Shown here: positions 20,827 to 28,522 of the stretch, one piece after another | How the letters are laid out: every line of letters starts with the position of its first letter | Position numbering within the stretch: the first letter of the stretch is position 1 | Source: Halorubrum aethiopicum | Lineage (GTDB): Archaea; Halobacteriota; Halobacteria; Halobacteriales; Haloferacaceae | Direction: 5' to 3' | Length of the DNA: 64,000 bases | NCBI RefSeq assembly: GCF_001542905.1 | Contig: NZ_LOAJ01000001.1 | Coordinates: forward strand, 2,480,001 to 2,544,000 | Notes under the pieces: model-generated | The model's database searches: none | Seen by the model: only the letters and a program-made list of their open reading frames with translations | What the model was told of the DNA's origin: nothing | Made by a program: the position numbers and the translations under genes

Positions 20827-20997
20827 AGCAACTGTACTGGTGTTGGAGACAAGTATGTTTGGCTCGGTCGCGGCGGATCGAGCGGATCTGCGTTCAAAAA
20901 CCACCATCTACGCTAACCAAACAATTCAAATATTAGAGGATCAGTACGACGCTACGATTCACAGCCGTCGCTCATCATTCGAGTTCCGAAAGAAAGT

Positions 20998-21020
20998 GGG
21001 TTGGGGCGGGCATGAACCGC
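20998..21020. other. Attachment-site copy (att), integrase side
   Basis: GGGTTGGGGCGG is identical to the tRNA-Val 3' end, followed by three changed bases and then TGAACCGC, identical again. That is 20 of 23 positions in direct orientation with 36921-36943. The mismatches fall in the T-loop, and this copy no longer has to function as tRNA. Confidence 0.8.
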
Positions 21021-21024
21021 GACA

Positions 21025-22110
21025 TCACTCTTCACCTCCGCTCTCGCCGAACCCGAGTCTGTCGACGTACTCACGTCGGCGCTCCTCGAGTTCCTCGCGT
21101 TTCGTCGGTTGATCGTAGTGCCGCTTCAACACGCGAACCGAGGTGTTCACGCGCTCTGCGACGACCTCGATCGGCACGCCCCGGTTGAGCTGCCAGGTGA
21201 TCGAGCCGGTCCGAACCTGGTGCGGGCTCCGTGAGGACGGGCACTTTGAGCCGTGCGTGTAGTCGACGTAGTCGCACCCCTCCCGCTCGTTCCCGTGCGG
21301 GCACTCCATATGGAGACAGGGCTGCGTCGCGAGGTACATCCGCGCCCGCACGGAGTTTTGTGACATCCGCCCGTTCAGGGTGGTAAAGAGCGGTCGGCGG
21401 CCGTAGTCGTCGTACTTCTCCTCGCGGTGTTCCGCGATGTACGCGTCGAGCGTGTCGCACACGTGCCGCGGGAGCCCGACGGCGCGCTCGCCGTCGCGGC
21501 CGTTCTTGAGCGGCGTTTTCTCGCTCGGGCGGTGGATAAACTGGAGGTACGCGTCGTCGCTGTCGTAGTCGTCGAGATCGAGCCCGCGGATCCCGCCGAG
21601 CCGGGCACCGACGTACCACGCGAGCGCGAGGAGCGCGTGCTCGCGGCTCCCGTAGTCGTGTTCGTCGTAGTAGTCGAGGAGCATCCGCGCGCGGCCGTGT
21701 TCGAGCCGCGTCTCGTCGACGTGCGCGTCGCGAGGTACGTCCGGCGGGTCGACCTTCTCCGGGAGATCGTCGTCGACGAGTTCGACGCGAGCACAGTATT
21801 CGAGGAACAGCCGGAGGGTGCGGAACTCCTTATTCAGGGAGAGCAGCTCGACGCCCTCGTTCCGGCGTTCGGTTTCGTAGCTCTCGATGTCCCATCCCGT
21901 GAGCTCGCCGATCGTCGCGATGCCCTCCTCCTCGCACCACTCGACGAAAAGTTTGAGTTGGTAATGGTAGGAGGTGACCGTCGACGTGGCCTTCGACGCC
22001 CGAAGGCGTCCCATCCACCGCTCAAACGCCTCACGTGGGGTTAGATCCGGTACTCTGTCGCCGCCGTCGGCCTCGCCGCCGATCTCGATCTGGTATTCTG
22101 ACTCGCTCAT
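21025..22110 (-). CDS. int: Tyrosine recombinase/integrase
   Basis: The 361-residue protein catalyses site-specific integration. The N-terminal SAM-like core-binding domain (about 25-125) includes FERWMGRLRASKATSTVTSY. The catalytic domain has Arg in WYVGARLGGIRGL (about 169), the HQVR box (about 294-297) and the nucleophile in LKRHYDQP (Tyr about 331). ATG 22110 overlaps the stop of the upstream zinc-finger gene (ATGA), so the true start is here and the genes are translationally coupled. The stop lies five bases from the att copy, the normal position of an element-borne integrase. Confidence 0.93.
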   Translation of the reverse strand: MSESEYQIEIGGEADGGDRVPDLTPREAFERWMGRLRASKATSTVTSYHYQLKLFVEWCEEEGIATIGELTGWDIESYETERRNEGVELLSLNKEFRTLRLFLEYCARVELVDDDLPEKVDPPDVPRDAHVDETRLEHGRARMLLDYYDEHDYGSREHALLALAWYVGARLGGIRGLDLDDYDSDDAYLQFIHRPSEKTPLKNGRDGERAVGLPRHVCDTLDAYIAEHREEKYDDYGRRPLFTTLNGRMSQNSVRARMYLATQPCLHMECPHGNEREGCDYVDYTHGSKCPSSRSPHQVRTGSITWQLNRGVPIEVVAERVNTSVRVLKRHYDQPTKREELEERRREYVDRLGFGESGGEE

Positions 22111-22265
22111 GATGAAACTCTCAAGAAGTGTTTTCGGTGCCGCGGACACAGCACGCGACTCTCGCCGCTCTCGGGCCGCGTGACGGCCTCGAGTCCGTCG
22201 CGTCGCTCGCACCCCATCGCGCCACAGGCGTCCGACTCGCGCGTCCTCGTCCGGCGCGAACTCAT
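22107..22265 (-). CDS. Small zinc-finger protein coupled to the integrase
   Basis: The 52-residue protein begins MSSRRTRTRESDACGAMGC and ends with VLCPRHRKHFLRVSS. Cys at about 14, 19 and 38 and His at about 41 can form a Cys3His-type zinc site; the rest is basic. Both ends overlap neighbours by four bases (ATGA): its start lies in the stop of the 117-residue gene and its stop in the integrase start. The tight packing argues that it is real and acts with the integrase, perhaps as an excisionase-like DNA-binding factor; that role is inferred. Confidence 0.7.
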   Translation of the reverse strand: MSSRRTRTRESDACGAMGCERRDGLEAVTRPESGESRVLCPRHRKHFLRVSS

Positions 22266-22615
22266 CGGTGCCCTCCGTGTCCGACGCCCTGGTGCGCGCG
22301 CTCTACACGCCACCCAGCCGACGCGTCCGGCTCGCCGAGTGAAGCAGTGCTTACATCACCCGCGTCAATGACGGTCACCGCGACCCCCGCGGACGGGTCG
22401 ACGAGGACCGCCGCATCTTCCCCGACACGGACCGGGAGATCGAACCGGTCGACCTGTGCGTGCTCGCCGGTCGCGACGGTCTCACGGACCCGCTCAGCCG
22501 GGTGGGGTTCGGCGGCGTCTATCCGCTCCAAGTAGCGGAGTTTCGCGTGGTTACTCACCGATACGCTCTCGGCCGTAGCCCTTTTTACGGATGGGCTTGT
22601 ATCTTGAATCGACAT
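22262..22615 (-). CDS. Conserved element protein, first gene of the integrase operon
   Basis: The 117-residue protein has the segment SVSNHAKLRYLERIDAAE near residue 20 and a beta-rich middle (VDRFDLPVRVGEDAAVLVDP, then GVAVTVIDAGDV). The HAKLRYLER pattern recalls small haloarchaeal element proteins of the RelE/DUF4258-like type, but the match is too weak for a call. It is the promoter-proximal gene of a three-gene operon with the zinc-finger protein and integrase, all joined by 4-base overlaps. Function is unknown. Confidence 0.65.
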   Translation of the reverse strand: MSIQDTSPSVKRATAESVSVSNHAKLRYLERIDAAEPHPAERVRETVATGEHAQVDRFDLPVRVGEDAAVLVDPSAGVAVTVIDAGDVSTASLGEPDASAGWRVERAHQGVGHGGHR

Positions 22616-22720
22616 CTTCGATCGCCGGTCGAGGTGTCCCGAACAGCATTTTCCCGCGCACGGGATCCCATGCCCCCGTGCGCGGCCGCCCCCTGATCGA
22701 TTAGCGACGGTGCCGTTCAG

Positions 22721-22800
22721 TGTGTGGTGCTTACTTGATCCCCCGTGGATTTAATTGTTCGGACGTTGTATCGCCCTGTGTACGTAAGCACCGCTTCCGA
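22721..22800. promoter_or_regulatory. Promoter of the small-membrane-protein operon with two operator-like sites
   Basis: A TATA element (GGATTTAATTG, about 22747-22757) lies between two copies of an operator-like motif: TGTGT-GGT-GCTTA (22721-22733) and TAAGC-ACC-GCTTC (22785-22797). The second site overlaps the region between the expected transcription start and the ATG at 22803. The same motif recurs at 28055-28067 and 31142-31154. Confidence 0.55.
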
Positions 22801-22802
22801 TT

Positions 22803-23249
22803 ATGACACAAAGTGACAGCGAATACGAGATCGATGGACCGGAGCACTACACTACCCGTCTTAAAGAGCCAACCGCCCGGCGCGTAGAGGCACTCCGCGA
22901 CACCGAGGGTCTCTCGAAAGCGGACGCGATGCGGTTCCTGGTCCGCGACGGGCTCGCGACCCGAGATCGGCGGTATCGGTTCTTCGAGCGCGCTGCGGAG
23001 CAGGCGATCAGCACCGCGCTTCTCGCGGCGAGCACGGTACTCGCCACCGTGGTCATGCTTTACGCCGCGGTGATCGTCGGAGCGTTCACGGCCGCATCGC
23101 CGGATGCTGTACTCGAGTGGGGGGGTGCGGCCATCCTCGCGATCCTCGTCGCCGCTGCGGGGATCTGGGGCGCTTACCGCGCCGGGCTCGCTCGGCGACT
23201 CGACGAGGGAGTAAACGAGTTCATCCGGTGGGTGGGGATCGACCCATGA
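22803..23249 (+). CDS. Ribbon-helix-helix protein fused to two membrane helices
   Basis: In this 148-residue protein, residues about 15-60 resemble a ribbon-helix-helix fold: strand HYTTRLKEPTARRVEAL, then LSKADAMRFLVRDGLA. Two hydrophobic helices follow (about 72-97, ISTALLAASTVLATVVMLYA, and about 103-128, GAAILAILVAAAGIWGAYRA), and then a charged tail. The predicted topology puts the RHH part and the tail in the cytoplasm. RHH domains normally dimerise and bind DNA palindromes. Membrane attachment is unusual and may tether DNA or other element proteins to the membrane. It is the first gene of an operon with the 33-, 111- and 86-residue proteins. Confidence 0.7.
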   Translation: MTQSDSEYEIDGPEHYTTRLKEPTARRVEALRDTEGLSKADAMRFLVRDGLATRDRRYRFFERAAEQAISTALLAASTVLATVVMLYAAVIVGAFTAASPDAVLEWGGAAILAILVAAAGIWGAYRAGLARRLDEGVNEFIRWVGIDP

Positions 23250-23347
23250 TCGCCGACGTCGCCGTCACTATCGTCTCCCTCGGCGCGCTGTACGCCGCCG
23301 TGAGGTGGATCCGAGCACAGTACCGCGAAGACTACCCAGGCCGCTAA
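23246..23347 (+). CDS. Single-pass membrane miniprotein
   Basis: The 33-residue protein (MIADVAVTIVSLGALYAAVR then a basic tail) is one hydrophobic helix with a positively charged end, as in bitopic N-out/C-in proteins. Its ATG overlaps the stop of the RHH-membrane gene (ATGA) and its stop lies six bases before the next start, which supports translation. Function is unknown; a virion, vesicle or lysis role is possible. Confidence 0.6.
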   Translation: MIADVAVTIVSLGALYAAVRWIRAQYREDYPGR

Positions 23348-23353
23348 CCGACC

Positions 23354-23689
23354 ATGACTGACACCGACATCCCACACGACGCCGACGAAACTGACGAGAG
23401 CATCGACGAGGAAGAGGAGCCGCCGCTCGCCGAGCTGGCGTACACGACGGCTCGCCAGATCCTCAGAGGAGAGATCGACGAGTGCCGCCTGAGGGATCTG
23501 ACTATCGAGTCACCCGAGAGTGACGGCCAGGCGTGGAGCGTCTACCGACGGATGGGACAAGTCGAGGCGGAGGCTGACGTGTTCTATCCGCAGCGCTTCA
23601 AAACCGCTCAAGGTATCGCACGCTACCTTACTGCGCTGGCACTCGCCGACGAGAGCGACTGGCCAGTTTTTGTAACTGATAGAAGATGA
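23354..23689 (+). CDS. Acidic soluble protein of unknown function
   Basis: The 111-residue protein has an Asp/Glu-rich head (first 28 residues) and a compact predicted alpha/beta body: LAYTTARQILRGEIDECRL, WSVYRRMGQVEAEADVF, GIARYLTALALA. No known motif and no membrane segment are seen. It sits between membrane-protein genes in the same operon, and its last four bases overlap the next start (ATGA). Confidence 0.6.
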   Translation: MTDTDIPHDADETDESIDEEEEPPLAELAYTTARQILRGEIDECRLRDLTIESPESDGQAWSVYRRMGQVEAEADVFYPQRFKTAQGIARYLTALALADESDWPVFVTDRR

Positions 23690-23946
23690 ACCGTCTCGGG
23701 ATCGTGACCCTGCTCTTGGTGGTCGCGACGGGTGTCGTCGCGATGGGGACCACGGCTGTCGTTATCTTCTTCGCACCTGACATCATCGCCCCCTTCTATC
23801 GGGTTTTCGCTCCGCGTGCGAATCTCGGCACCACAGGCGCTAACGTGGTCAACCCTGGTCAGTGGTTGGATCTCATGGGTTTGGCTATCTTTACCGCCCC
23901 GCTGGCCGGCGCGCTCGGGGTGTTCGTCGCTCGGCGGATCGCGTGA
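23686..23946 (+). CDS. Small two-helix membrane protein (paralogue 1)
   Basis: The 86-residue protein has two membrane helices (about 5-30 and 62-82), a loop of about 30 residues and an Arg-containing C-terminus (VARRIA). The end of helix one carries IIAPFYRVF. The same P-hydrophobic-[FY]-x-x-F pattern at the same place appears in the two proteins encoded just beyond on the other strand (VEPMFAAF, VYPIYNGF). It is last in its operon and its stop lies seven bases from the convergent gene. It could be a membrane component of a virion or vesicle; function unknown. Confidence 0.65.
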   Translation: MNRLGIVTLLLVVATGVVAMGTTAVVIFFAPDIIAPFYRVFAPRANLGTTGANVVNPGQWLDLMGLAIFTAPLAGALGVFVARRIA

Positions 23947-23953
23947 GATCGGC

Positions 23954-24220
23954 TCACCCGATCCGCTGCCGGATATCGCTTTTTATAGGTGAGAACACGA
24001 ACCAAGCGATGACGATCAGCAGCATCGCGACCGTCCCGGCGACGAACGTTTCGAGCGCGGTGGTCGCGGGCGTCCCCCACCCGAGATCCGCGGGCGGGTT
24101 GCCGAAAGCGGCGAACATCGGCTCGACAACGGCAATCAGCGTGAACAACCCGAGAATCCCGAGCACCACGATCACCACGGTCGCCCCGATGATCCGGAAG
24201 ATCGCGCTCGCGGCGTTCAT
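23954..24220 (-). CDS. Small two-helix membrane protein (paralogue 2)
   Basis: The 88-residue protein has helices at about 7-30 and 56-77, a loop rich in Gly, Pro and Thr, and a basic tail (KSDIRQRIG). The helix-one end reads VEPMFAAF, matching the pattern of its two neighbours. The ATG at 24220 overlaps the stop of the upstream gene by four bases. It is the last gene of a three-gene operon headed by the 1187-residue protein. Confidence 0.68.
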   Translation of the reverse strand: MNAASAIFRIIGATVVIVVLGILGLFTLIAVVEPMFAAFGNPPADLGWGTPATTALETFVAGTVAMLLIVIAWFVFSPIKSDIRQRIG

Positions 24221-24480
24221 CCGCGCCTCCGAGTCCGGATCCATACGTAGCTCAGGATCGAGATCAGGATCACCGCTCCCCAGAACTCCCAGATCCCGGC
24301 TATCACTGCGAGCAACCGCGTCCCCGGCTCGGTTTGAGCACTCCACGCGGCCGACTGAGTGAAACCGTTGTAAATCGGGTACACCACGAACGTCAGCATC
24401 ATGGCTCCGACGAGGAGCGAGAGCAGCGCCACGATCGGGATCACGTAGGCCGCCGACCCGCTCCTTTGGGGCGCGCTCAT
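24217..24480 (-). CDS. Small two-helix membrane protein (paralogue 3)
   Basis: The 87-residue protein has membrane helices at about 11-34 and 57-80, the motif VYPIYNGF at the end of helix one and a basic end (WIRTRRRG). It starts one base after the stop of the 1187-residue gene and overlaps the next gene by four bases, so the three are surely co-translated. Such coupling suggests that the small membrane proteins partner or anchor the long protein. Confidence 0.68.
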   Translation of the reverse strand: MSAPQRSGSAAYVIPIVALLSLLVGAMMLTFVVYPIYNGFTQSAAWSAQTEPGTRLLAVIAGIWEFWGAVILISILSYVWIRTRRRG

Positions 24481-24481
24481 C

Positions 24482-27400
24482 TCAGATCCCCCCGAAGAGA
24501 CCGCCGCCTAGTGAGCGCTGCTCGCCGTCGAGATCGCCACGACCACCATCCGACCGAGGCGGTCCGAACACCCCGAGTATCGGATTGGTGAACGGGGTGT
24601 CGGCGGGGTCGCGCTCGTCGACCGGCGGATCGCGTTTCTCAACCCGATCCGGACGGCCGCGGTCGGACCGTGGTCGTTGCTGGCTCGGTGGCGAGGTGGG
24701 GGGACCGAACGGCGAGCTTTGGCCGGCGGGGTTGCTACCGCCAGGGTACCCGCCGCCAGGGGTTCCGGACCCGCGGGACGGCGGGCTCGAGCTCGGGAGG
24801 GGCCGCTCCGGCGACCCAGGGAGAAGCGGGTCCGCGGGCTCTCCCCCCGGAGCCGGAGACGCCGGCTCGCCTGGTGGCGGACCGACGATCGGGTCGGACT
24901 CCGGGGCGAGACCGAAGGCGGGCGCGATCGTGTCCTCGGGGGCGGCGGCGAGCGGCGAGCTCGCCGAGTTCGCGGCGTCGACGCCGTCCGCGGGGATCAA
25001 CGGATCGTCCGTGGGATCGCCAGCGGAGACGGCGACACCGGCTCCGGCGGACGCGGTTTCGGCCCCGCTTCCCCTGGGGTCGACACCCCGAGAACCCGGC
25101 TCCTCCCCGGCGAAATCGGCGCTCCCGGTGGGACCAGCCCCGGTCGGGTCCGCTGTGGAGGCCGGCGCGGCACTCTCCCACGGCAGTGGTCCGAGCGGAG
25201 TCGGATCACCCCCGACACCCCCGGACGATGCCGGCGGGGCGTCGGCCGCCTCAGAACCGACCGTCTCGGACGATGGCGCGGTGGCGGGATTGGCGGGGCT
25301 CGCGCCGACACCCGGGAGCGCGTCATCTGAGGCGGGTGTGACGCGCTCGCTGAGCTCGTCGAGAGTCCCGGATCTCCCCGCGGTGGTGGGGACACTGTCT
25401 CCGTCGACGCCGCCCGCGGTGGTGGCGGCGCTGTCTCCGTCGATGTCGTCCGCATCGGGAGCAGCTCGGCTAGCATCCCCGCGGTCGGGGGCGACCGTCC
25501 GGATCGGGACGCGCCGCCCCCCGACCTCCGTATAGAAGTCGGCCCCGATCCCGGCCATGCGGGCCACGCCGCGCACCTCGTCACCGACGGTCCCCGATGT
25601 GCCGGGGAGCACCCGCCCGAACCCGCCCGCGCCGGGGATCGCATCGGTCGCGGGAGCACTCACGCTCGGTGCGCCGAGATCCACCCCGAAGACGTCGCGG
25701 GCGTCGGAGACGCGTTCGCCGAGACGGTAGCCGGCGCGGTATCCGACGCTCTCGGCGGCGTCCTCTGCGCGAGCAACTCCCTCACCCAGCCGCCGGGCTC
25801 CTCCTCGCCCGACATCTTCGATGTCGGAGACGGTCTCGCCGACGCGGGTCCCGGCTCGGTACCCGACGTCTTCAGCAGCGTCCCCTGCTGCTGAGACACG
25901 CTCACCGACACGGACACCGACGTCGTATCCGGCGCGCTCCGCGGCATCCCCGGCGGCCGAGACGGTCTCGCCGACGCGGGTCCCAGCTCGATAGCCGGCG
26001 TCCTCCGCGGCATCGAGCGCCCCACCGAAGACGCTGGCGGGATCGCCGACGCCGGGGAGGTCGGGCGTTGCGTCGCCGAGCTGGTAGCCGGCGCGGTATC
26101 CGACGCCCTCCGCGGCATCCCCGGCGGCCGAGACGGTCTCGCCGACGCGGGTCCCGGCTCGGTACCCGACATCCTCCGCGGCATCGAGCGCGCCACCGAA
26201 GACGTCGCTGGCATCGGAGACACCGCCACCGACGCGAGTGCCGATGTCGTATCCTACGTCCTCGGCGGTGTCGAGGGGAGCTTCGGCGGCCTGTCTGATT
26301 CGCGACCGCGTGAGCGGTTGGAACTGCGCGCCGGGCGGGACCACAGCCTCGATCTCACCTGGATTTACCTCGTCGGCTGGCTTCGTGACGGCGGTCGTGT
26401 CGCCGGCGCGGTCCAACATCTCTTGGTTGAACTCGTCGAGCGTGTCGGCGTCGGGGTTCTCGACGTCGGTCCTAGCGGCCACAGCAGTCGGTTTGTTCCC
26501 GAGGTCGGGGAACCCCGGACGGATGCTGAGTCCGCGCTCGCGATCCCCCACCCGCAGGAAATTCGGGGAAAGCTCCGGCCCGAAAAAGGACCCCGGAGTC
26601 TCGTAGGCGAAATCGCCGTCGAGCTCGCTCGGGGCTGACGAGAAGCCAGTGTCGGCACGGCCGACGGCGGGCCCCTCGGGCTCTGTGTCGAGGGCCTTTT
26701 TGATCGTCGCGCCTTCGTCGACGGCGAACTCGCCGAACACGTCCTCGATCTCCGGAGGCGTGTTCTCGCCGGCCTGCTCGCGCACGGCCGCCGCTGGATC
26801 CCGCTGATACAGGTCCGGGTCGTCGGCACCGGGGAAGCGCGTGCCCTCAGCCCCGTCCGTCTCGAAGTTTCGGACGACGTCGTCGCTGGCGAGCTCGTCG
26901 ACGTCGATCCGCGCCCCCCCGGCCGTCCGAACGCGGTCGCTCGCGGCACGGCCGACGCGGCCAAGCTGGCGGCCCGCGGCAGCACCCGACAGGACGTTGA
27001 GTCCCGCTCCGCCAGCGAAACCGAGCGGCGACTCGGTAGCGCTGTCAACCGTTGCCGCGCCGGCGGCCGCACCCACACCGACCGCCGTCGAGCCGACCGC
27101 GCCCGCGCCCTCCTCGACGATCTCACCTGGGGCGTTCGCTGCGATCTCCGCGCCTGTCTCGGCGGTGGTCACCCACCCCGGCAGGTTGGCGATGTCGGTC
27201 GCGGCCTCGGCCGCGCCCGTGACGACGCGATCGGGCGCGTCACTCCCGGCGATCGTCAACGGCGGGCTCTCCTCGAACGCCGACGCGGCAGCTTGATCGA
27301 CCGCCTCAGAACTGTCTTGAAAGCGCTCCTCAGAAACATCGATCCCGAACACCTCTCCCGGGAGGAGTCCGCTGCTCCCCTCAGGCGTCTCCGAGAGCAC

Positions 27401-28045
27401 GCCGCCGCGCGTGAGATCGTCAGTGATCCGGGTGTCGATCTCGGTGCCGAGTGGCGCGTCGATCGTCGAATCCGATCGCTCGTCCATCGGCTCGACCGTG
27501 CCGAGCCGAGCCGACGCCTCGGCGTCGTCGACGGCGCGATCGACCGTGAGATCGCTCGGTCCCTGTGGTTCCATTCCCTGGAACCGCTGGGACGCGCGGG
27601 CGTCCTCGACGGCCGTCTCGATCGTCTCGTCGGACGGTTGGTACACCTGGCTCGCCTGGGCGTCCTCGACGGCGCGCTCGACGGTCACGTCTGACGGCTG
27701 GGTCCTTACGCGCTGACTCTCGCGGGCGTCCGCGCGGACGTCGTCGACGCCGGTACTCGGCGGATCCACGTCCGGCGGGTCCGGCTCTGGATCCGGGGGC
27801 GCGTCGGCGGAACCACCGCCACCATCGTCGCTCGGCAGATCGACATCTGGCGGATCCGGCGGGCTGGGGTCCGGGTCGGGGGGATCGGTCGGGTCGCCGG
27901 ACCCACCGACGCGTTCGGACGCGTCCTGGTCGTCATCGTAGTCACCACCGGGATCCGGGTCGGGGCTGGGGTCGATCGGATCGTAGTCACCGGAGCCGCC
28001 GACGCGCTGTGAGGATCGCGCGTCCTGTGACGGGTCGATTGGCAT
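24482..28045 (-). CDS. Giant repetitive acidic protein with an ADP-ribosyltransferase-like motif
   Basis: The 1187-residue protein has no signal peptide. In order: residues 1-200, Asp/Pro-rich with about six copies of a DAxxSQR-like motif (DARSSQRV, DARESQRV, DARASQRF); about 310-355, a Gly/Ala-rich hydrophobic stretch (STAVGVGAAAGAATV); about 440-580, the only globular-looking part, with PGSFFGPELSPNFLRV and GEIEAVVPPGAQF, the latter like the ExE loop-strand of ADP-ribosyltransferases; about 590-785, about eight 22-residue amphipathic repeats (AEDVGYRAGTRVGETVSAAG); then a Pro/Ser/Gly-rich tail. It heads an operon with two small membrane proteins. It may be a virion, vesicle or delivered effector protein; the enzyme activity is a hypothesis. 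Confidence 0.75.
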   Translation of the reverse strand: MPIDPSQDARSSQRVGGSGDYDPIDPSPDPDPGGDYDDDQDASERVGGSGDPTDPPDPDPSPPDPPDVDLPSDDGGGGSADAPPDPEPDPPDVDPPSTGVDDVRADARESQRVRTQPSDVTVERAVEDAQASQVYQPSDETIETAVEDARASQRFQGMEPQGPSDLTVDRAVDDAEASARLGTVEPMDERSDSTIDAPLGTEIDTRITDDLTRGGVLSETPEGSSGLLPGEVFGIDVSEERFQDSSEAVDQAAASAFEESPPLTIAGSDAPDRVVTGAAEAATDIANLPGWVTTAETGAEIAANAPGEIVEEGAGAVGSTAVGVGAAAGAATVDSATESPLGFAGGAGLNVLSGAAAGRQLGRVGRAASDRVRTAGGARIDVDELASDDVVRNFETDGAEGTRFPGADDPDLYQRDPAAAVREQAGENTPPEIEDVFGEFAVDEGATIKKALDTEPEGPAVGRADTGFSSAPSELDGDFAYETPGSFFGPELSPNFLRVGDRERGLSIRPGFPDLGNKPTAVAARTDVENPDADTLDEFNQEMLDRAGDTTAVTKPADEVNPGEIEAVVPPGAQFQPLTRSRIRQAAEAPLDTAEDVGYDIGTRVGGGVSDASDVFGGALDAAEDVGYRAGTRVGETVSAAGDAAEGVGYRAGYQLGDATPDLPGVGDPASVFGGALDAAEDAGYRAGTRVGETVSAAGDAAERAGYDVGVRVGERVSAAGDAAEDVGYRAGTRVGETVSDIEDVGRGGARRLGEGVARAEDAAESVGYRAGYRLGERVSDARDVFGVDLGAPSVSAPATDAIPGAGGFGRVLPGTSGTVGDEVRGVARMAGIGADFYTEVGGRRVPIRTVAPDRGDASRAAPDADDIDGDSAATTAGGVDGDSVPTTAGRSGTLDELSERVTPASDDALPGVGASPANPATAPSSETVGSEAADAPPASSGGVGGDPTPLGPLPWESAAPASTADPTGAGPTGSADFAGEEPGSRGVDPRGSGAETASAGAGVAVSAGDPTDDPLIPADGVDAANSASSPLAAAPEDTIAPAFGLAPESDPIVGPPPGEPASPAPGGEPADPLLPGSPERPLPSSSPPSRGSGTPGGGYPGGSNPAGQSSPFGPPTSPPSQQRPRSDRGRPDRVEKRDPPVDERDPADTPFTNPILGVFGPPRSDGGRGDLDGEQRSLGGGLFGGI

Positions 28046-28051
28046 ACGCGT

Positions 28052-28070
28052 ACATAAGCGGTGCTTACGT
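28052..28070. promoter_or_regulatory. Palindromic operator before the giant-protein gene
   Basis: ACATAAGC-GGT-GCTTACGT contains the perfect 5-base arms TAAGC/GCTTA separated by three bases (28055-28067). It lies seven bases before the ATG of the 1187-residue gene, so it would overlap the transcription start or early leader. The motif recurs before other element genes. Confidence 0.6.
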
Positions 28071-28086
28071 CAAAAGCGTAGGGGCG

Positions 28087-28269
28087 TCAGACGCGCTCGC
28101 CGTCGACGAGCGGGACCGGTTCGATCCGGTCACTCACGGCGTCTCGGTCGAGATCGTCGCGCTCGTCGAGGATCTCCTCGACCACGCCCTCGGGGAGCTC
28201 GAACTCGACGACAGCAGTGGTCCGGTCGGCCGACTCACGCGTCTCGACTCGGGTCGCAGTCTCATTCAT
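28087..28269 (-). CDS. Small acidic protein of unknown function
   Basis: The 60-residue protein is mostly charged: TRVETRESADRTTAVVEFEL, then PEGVVEEILDERDDLDRDAV. A TATA-like element (TTTCTTAATC on this strand, near 28293-28300) lies about 27 bases before the ATG, giving a leaderless start. The beta-strand followed by an acidic helix could be a ribbon-helix-helix fragment or an anti-repressor, but no family is assigned. Confidence 0.55.
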   Translation of the reverse strand: MNETATRVETRESADRTTAVVEFELPEGVVEEILDERDDLDRDAVSDRIEPVPLVDGERV

Positions 28270-28315
28270 GGACGGGGCGAGAGGCTCCCCGATTAAGAAA
28301 CCGAAGGGTGGGGGG

Positions 28316-28522
28316 TCAGAACTGGTTTGGACCACTCGGAGAGCTACTACCCGTATTAATCGTGTTTTGTGCCGCTTGCTCGTTGAGATCCTCGAGCTCG
28401 TCGAGGATGACGTTGATCCGCGCGTCGACGCCAGCCTCTTCGGCCGGTACGCGCATCAGATCGTCCGCTTTGCGGGTTATCCGATCCATCGTCTCCTCGT
28501 CTATTTGGGGACGCACCACCAT
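28316..28522 (-). CDS. Small helical protein of unknown function
   Basis: The 68-residue protein contains EETMDRITRKADDLMRV and RINVILDELEDLNEQAAQ, two amphipathic helices separated by a short turn, with a Ser/Gly/Asn-rich tail. A TATA-like element (AGTTCTTAGG on this strand, about 28547-28556) lies 27 bases before the ATG. It could be a dimeric DNA-binding or coiled-coil protein; no family assigned. Confidence 0.5.
   Translation of the reverse strand: MVVRPQIDEETMDRITRKADDLMRVPAEEAGVDARINVILDELEDLNEQAAQNTINTGSSSPSGPNQF

Noticed and set aside
22341-22353. Fifth copy of the operator motif within the 117-residue gene
   Set aside because: It is inside coding sequence with one arm mismatch and no promoter nearby; kept only as a possible chance match.
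24585-27296. Long plus-strand open frames opposite the 1187-residue gene
   Set aside because: High GC gives antisense frames; the minus strand has a continuous frame with operator, coupling to downstream genes and internal protein repeats.
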